A DNA stretch of 64,000 nt from JAFMDF01 sp965277445 (GTDB lineage Bacteria > Bacteroidota > Bacteroidia > Chitinophagales > Saprospiraceae), in assembly GCA_965277445.1 (NCBI GenBank), contig CBDICY010000032.1, forward strand, positions 992,001 through 1,056,000, read 5' to 3'. The notes beneath the pieces are model-generated. The model ran no database searches, was not told the origin of the DNA, and saw only the letters and a list, made by a program, of their open reading frames with translations. Numbering within the stretch: the first letter of the stretch is position 1; each line of letters opens with the position of its first letter. The position numbers were made by a program, and so were the translations under genes. Below are positions 62,671 through 64,000 of the stretch, piece by piece.

Positions 62671-64000
62671 CTACTTCTGCAAATGCGTATATAAAAATCC
62701 AGTCATTGCCTTATAAAACTCAAAGCGATTTTCTTCATTCTGAAATCCATGCCCTTCATCATACTTCACCATATAAGGTACATCAATCCCTCGATCTCGA
62801 AGCGATTGCACAATTTGGTCGGCTTCATCAATATTTACTCTAGGGTCATTAGCGCCTTGTACCACAAATAATGGCACTTTAATCTTATCCACATGCAAAG
62901 CAGGAGAATTGGCTGTCATCATTTCTTTATCCGTTTCCGGGTGTCCAACCATTTCGTATAAAGTTTCTAAATAAGGTTTCCAATAGGGTGGAATAGTCTG
63001 CATGAACGTAAATAGGTTAGAAACCCCCACATAATCAATCGCACAAGTATATAAATCTGGCGTAAAAGTAATTCCTGCTAAGGTGGCATAACCGCCATAA
63101 CTCCCCCCGTAAATTGCAATTCGCTTTGAATCAGTAATACCTTGCTCAATTAACCAATTTACCCCATCTGTAATATCATGCTGCATGGTTTGTCCCCATT
63201 GCTTGAAACCCTTTTCCCAAAAATCTCGACCATAGCCTGTACTTCCTCTAAAATTCATTTGCAAAACGGTATAACCACGATTGGTTAATAATAATACTTC
63301 TGGATGATAGCCCCAGCCATCTCTAAACCAGGGTCCTCCATGCGGTAAAATTACTGTTGGTGTTGGCTCGTTTTCTTTGCCTAAGGGTTGTGATAAATAA
63401 CCGTGAATTGTTAAGCCATCTCTAGATTGATATTGGATAGGCTTCATTGCTGCCATGTCCTGTTCCTTAATCCAAGGACCTACTTCTACGATTTTAGTCA
63501 ACTCTTTAGTTGTTTTGTTATAGAAATAATAAGCACCTAAGGATTTATCGCTATAAGTTCGAATCATATATTTTGATTCGTCCTTACTGGAACTTGCCAA
63601 GGCAACTTCATAACCTACTAACTTTGCTTCTAGTTCTTTTTGTAAATCGCTTCTTTCTTGATCGAAAAAATGGAAATGCCTTTTCCAAGTAGTATAAGCA
63701 ACGCCTGTAAGGACTTTTCGTTTTTTAGAATACATGAGTTGGGAAACATCTACGTCTGGATGCTCAAAAAGTGGTGCTCCTATTTCTTCTTTTTTCGCCA
63801 TATCGTAGCGGACAATTACCGATTTATCCCGACCAACGTTAGAAGAAACAAAAACAATGTCTTGATTGTCAAACTCAAAAAATAGTGGCTGAAAGCTTAC
63901 TTTAAAATTGGTTGTGAAAACTTCTTCAAACGCTGCTTCCTCAATCGCCCGATAAATAACCTTTTGATTAATGCCGTCTACCATTTGAATGGCGATTCGC
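62671..64000 (-). CDS. S9 family prolyl oligopeptidase-like peptidase (5' end outside window)
   Basis: The C-terminal ~443 residues of a serine peptidase. The alpha/beta-hydrolase domain is complete: the catalytic Ser in YGGSYGGYATLAG, the Asp in GANDPRVNIDEA and the His in DEGHGFQNEENRFEFY. The upstream segment is the end of a beta-propeller. The frame is open to the window edge (codons for RIAIQ precede the ATG at 63984), so the gene starts outside. It resembles secreted or periplasmic acylaminoacyl/dipeptidyl peptidases of Bacteroidota. Confidence 0.92.
   Translation of the reverse strand, partial: RIAIQMVDGINQKVIYRAIEEAAFEEVFTTNFKVSFQPLFFEFDNQDIVFVSSNVGRDKSVIVRYDMAKKEEIGAPLFEHPDVDVSQLMYSKKRKVLTGVAYTTWKRHFHFFDQERSDLQKELEAKLVGYEVALASSSKDESKYMIRTYSDKSLGAYYFYNKTTKELTKIVEVGPWIKEQDMAAMKPIQYQSRDGLTIHGYLSQPLGKENEPTPTVILPHGGPWFRDGWGYHPEVLLLTNRGYTVLQMNFRGSTGYGRDFWEKGFKQWGQTMQHDITDGVNWLIEQGITDSKRIAIYGGSYGGYATLAGITFTPDLYTCAIDYVGVSNLFTFMQTIPPYWKPYLETLYEMVGHPETDKEMMTANSPALHVDKIKVPLFVVQGANDPRVNIDEADQIVQSLRDRGIDVPYMVKYDEGHGFQNEENRFEFYKAMTGFLYTHLQK

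Overview
The window looks like chromosomal DNA of a low-GC member of the Bacteroidota. The evidence is a PorQ type IX secretion (T9SS) protein, two secreted proteins ending in T9SS sorting domains, a full Na+-NQR operon, a DUF4783 protein, single-chain GlyRS, LytTR regulators, few Shine-Dalgarno sites and TAnnTTTG-type promoter boxes. A saprospirian (Saprospira/Aureispira-like) host is a guess from style, not a demonstrated assignment. No tRNA, rRNA or CRISPR array was recognised.

Layout. 0-9 kb: end of a UvrD/PcrA helicase, a CotH-like secreted protein, a GbsR/ArsR regulator pair, porQ, a MORN-repeat lipoprotein, a lamin-tail T9SS cargo protein and mltG. 9-18 kb: lptC behind a repeat-rich leader, glyS, a DUF4783 protein, htpG, an intergenic stretch with a probable structured RNA, an ISAs1-type insertion sequence whose transposase is split at an A8 run, and a Nudix hydrolase whose stop codon lies in the IS target duplication. 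18-26 kb: a peptidase-like protein without its zinc histidines, an RsmI-like methylase, a membrane AraC regulator, a cytochrome P450, a DUF2834 protein, truA, two small hypotheticals and a quinone oxidoreductase. 25.9-32.8 kb: nqrABCDEF on the minus strand, with unusually long repeat-filled spacers and an NqrA that carries an extra membrane anchor. 33-38 kb: LytTR and histidine kinase/response regulator signalling genes.

The centre of interest is 39.5-52.3 kb. A phosphopantetheinyl transferase is divergent from one 3961-residue hybrid NRPS-PKS. Its domain order reads A-T-sulfotransferase-KS-AT-T-aminotransferase-C-A-T-thioesterase. It looks self-contained: a loaded amino acid would be extended with malonate, the beta-ketone transaminated to a beta-amine, the chain joined to a second amino acid and released, with an internal sulfotransferase as an unusual tailoring step. 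The linkers of this gene, and one site inside its C domain, contain in-frame palindromic repeats of the same kind that fill intergenic regions of the window.

Downstream, 52.6-59.6 kb is a 2332-residue secreted T9SS protein (PQQ sugar-dehydrogenase propeller, PKD, PA14, ten Ig-like repeats, two GEVED domains). The 59.7-62.7 kb stretch is a degraded accessory zone: a TIR-domain stub, a CsgG/FlgO-like gene cut by an in-frame TAA, a membrane-anchored hypothetical and a YhcG-nuclease remnant. The window ends inside an S9 peptidase.

The recurring theme is short perfect hairpins and longer inverted repeats in almost every large spacer and also inside the megasynthase reading frame.
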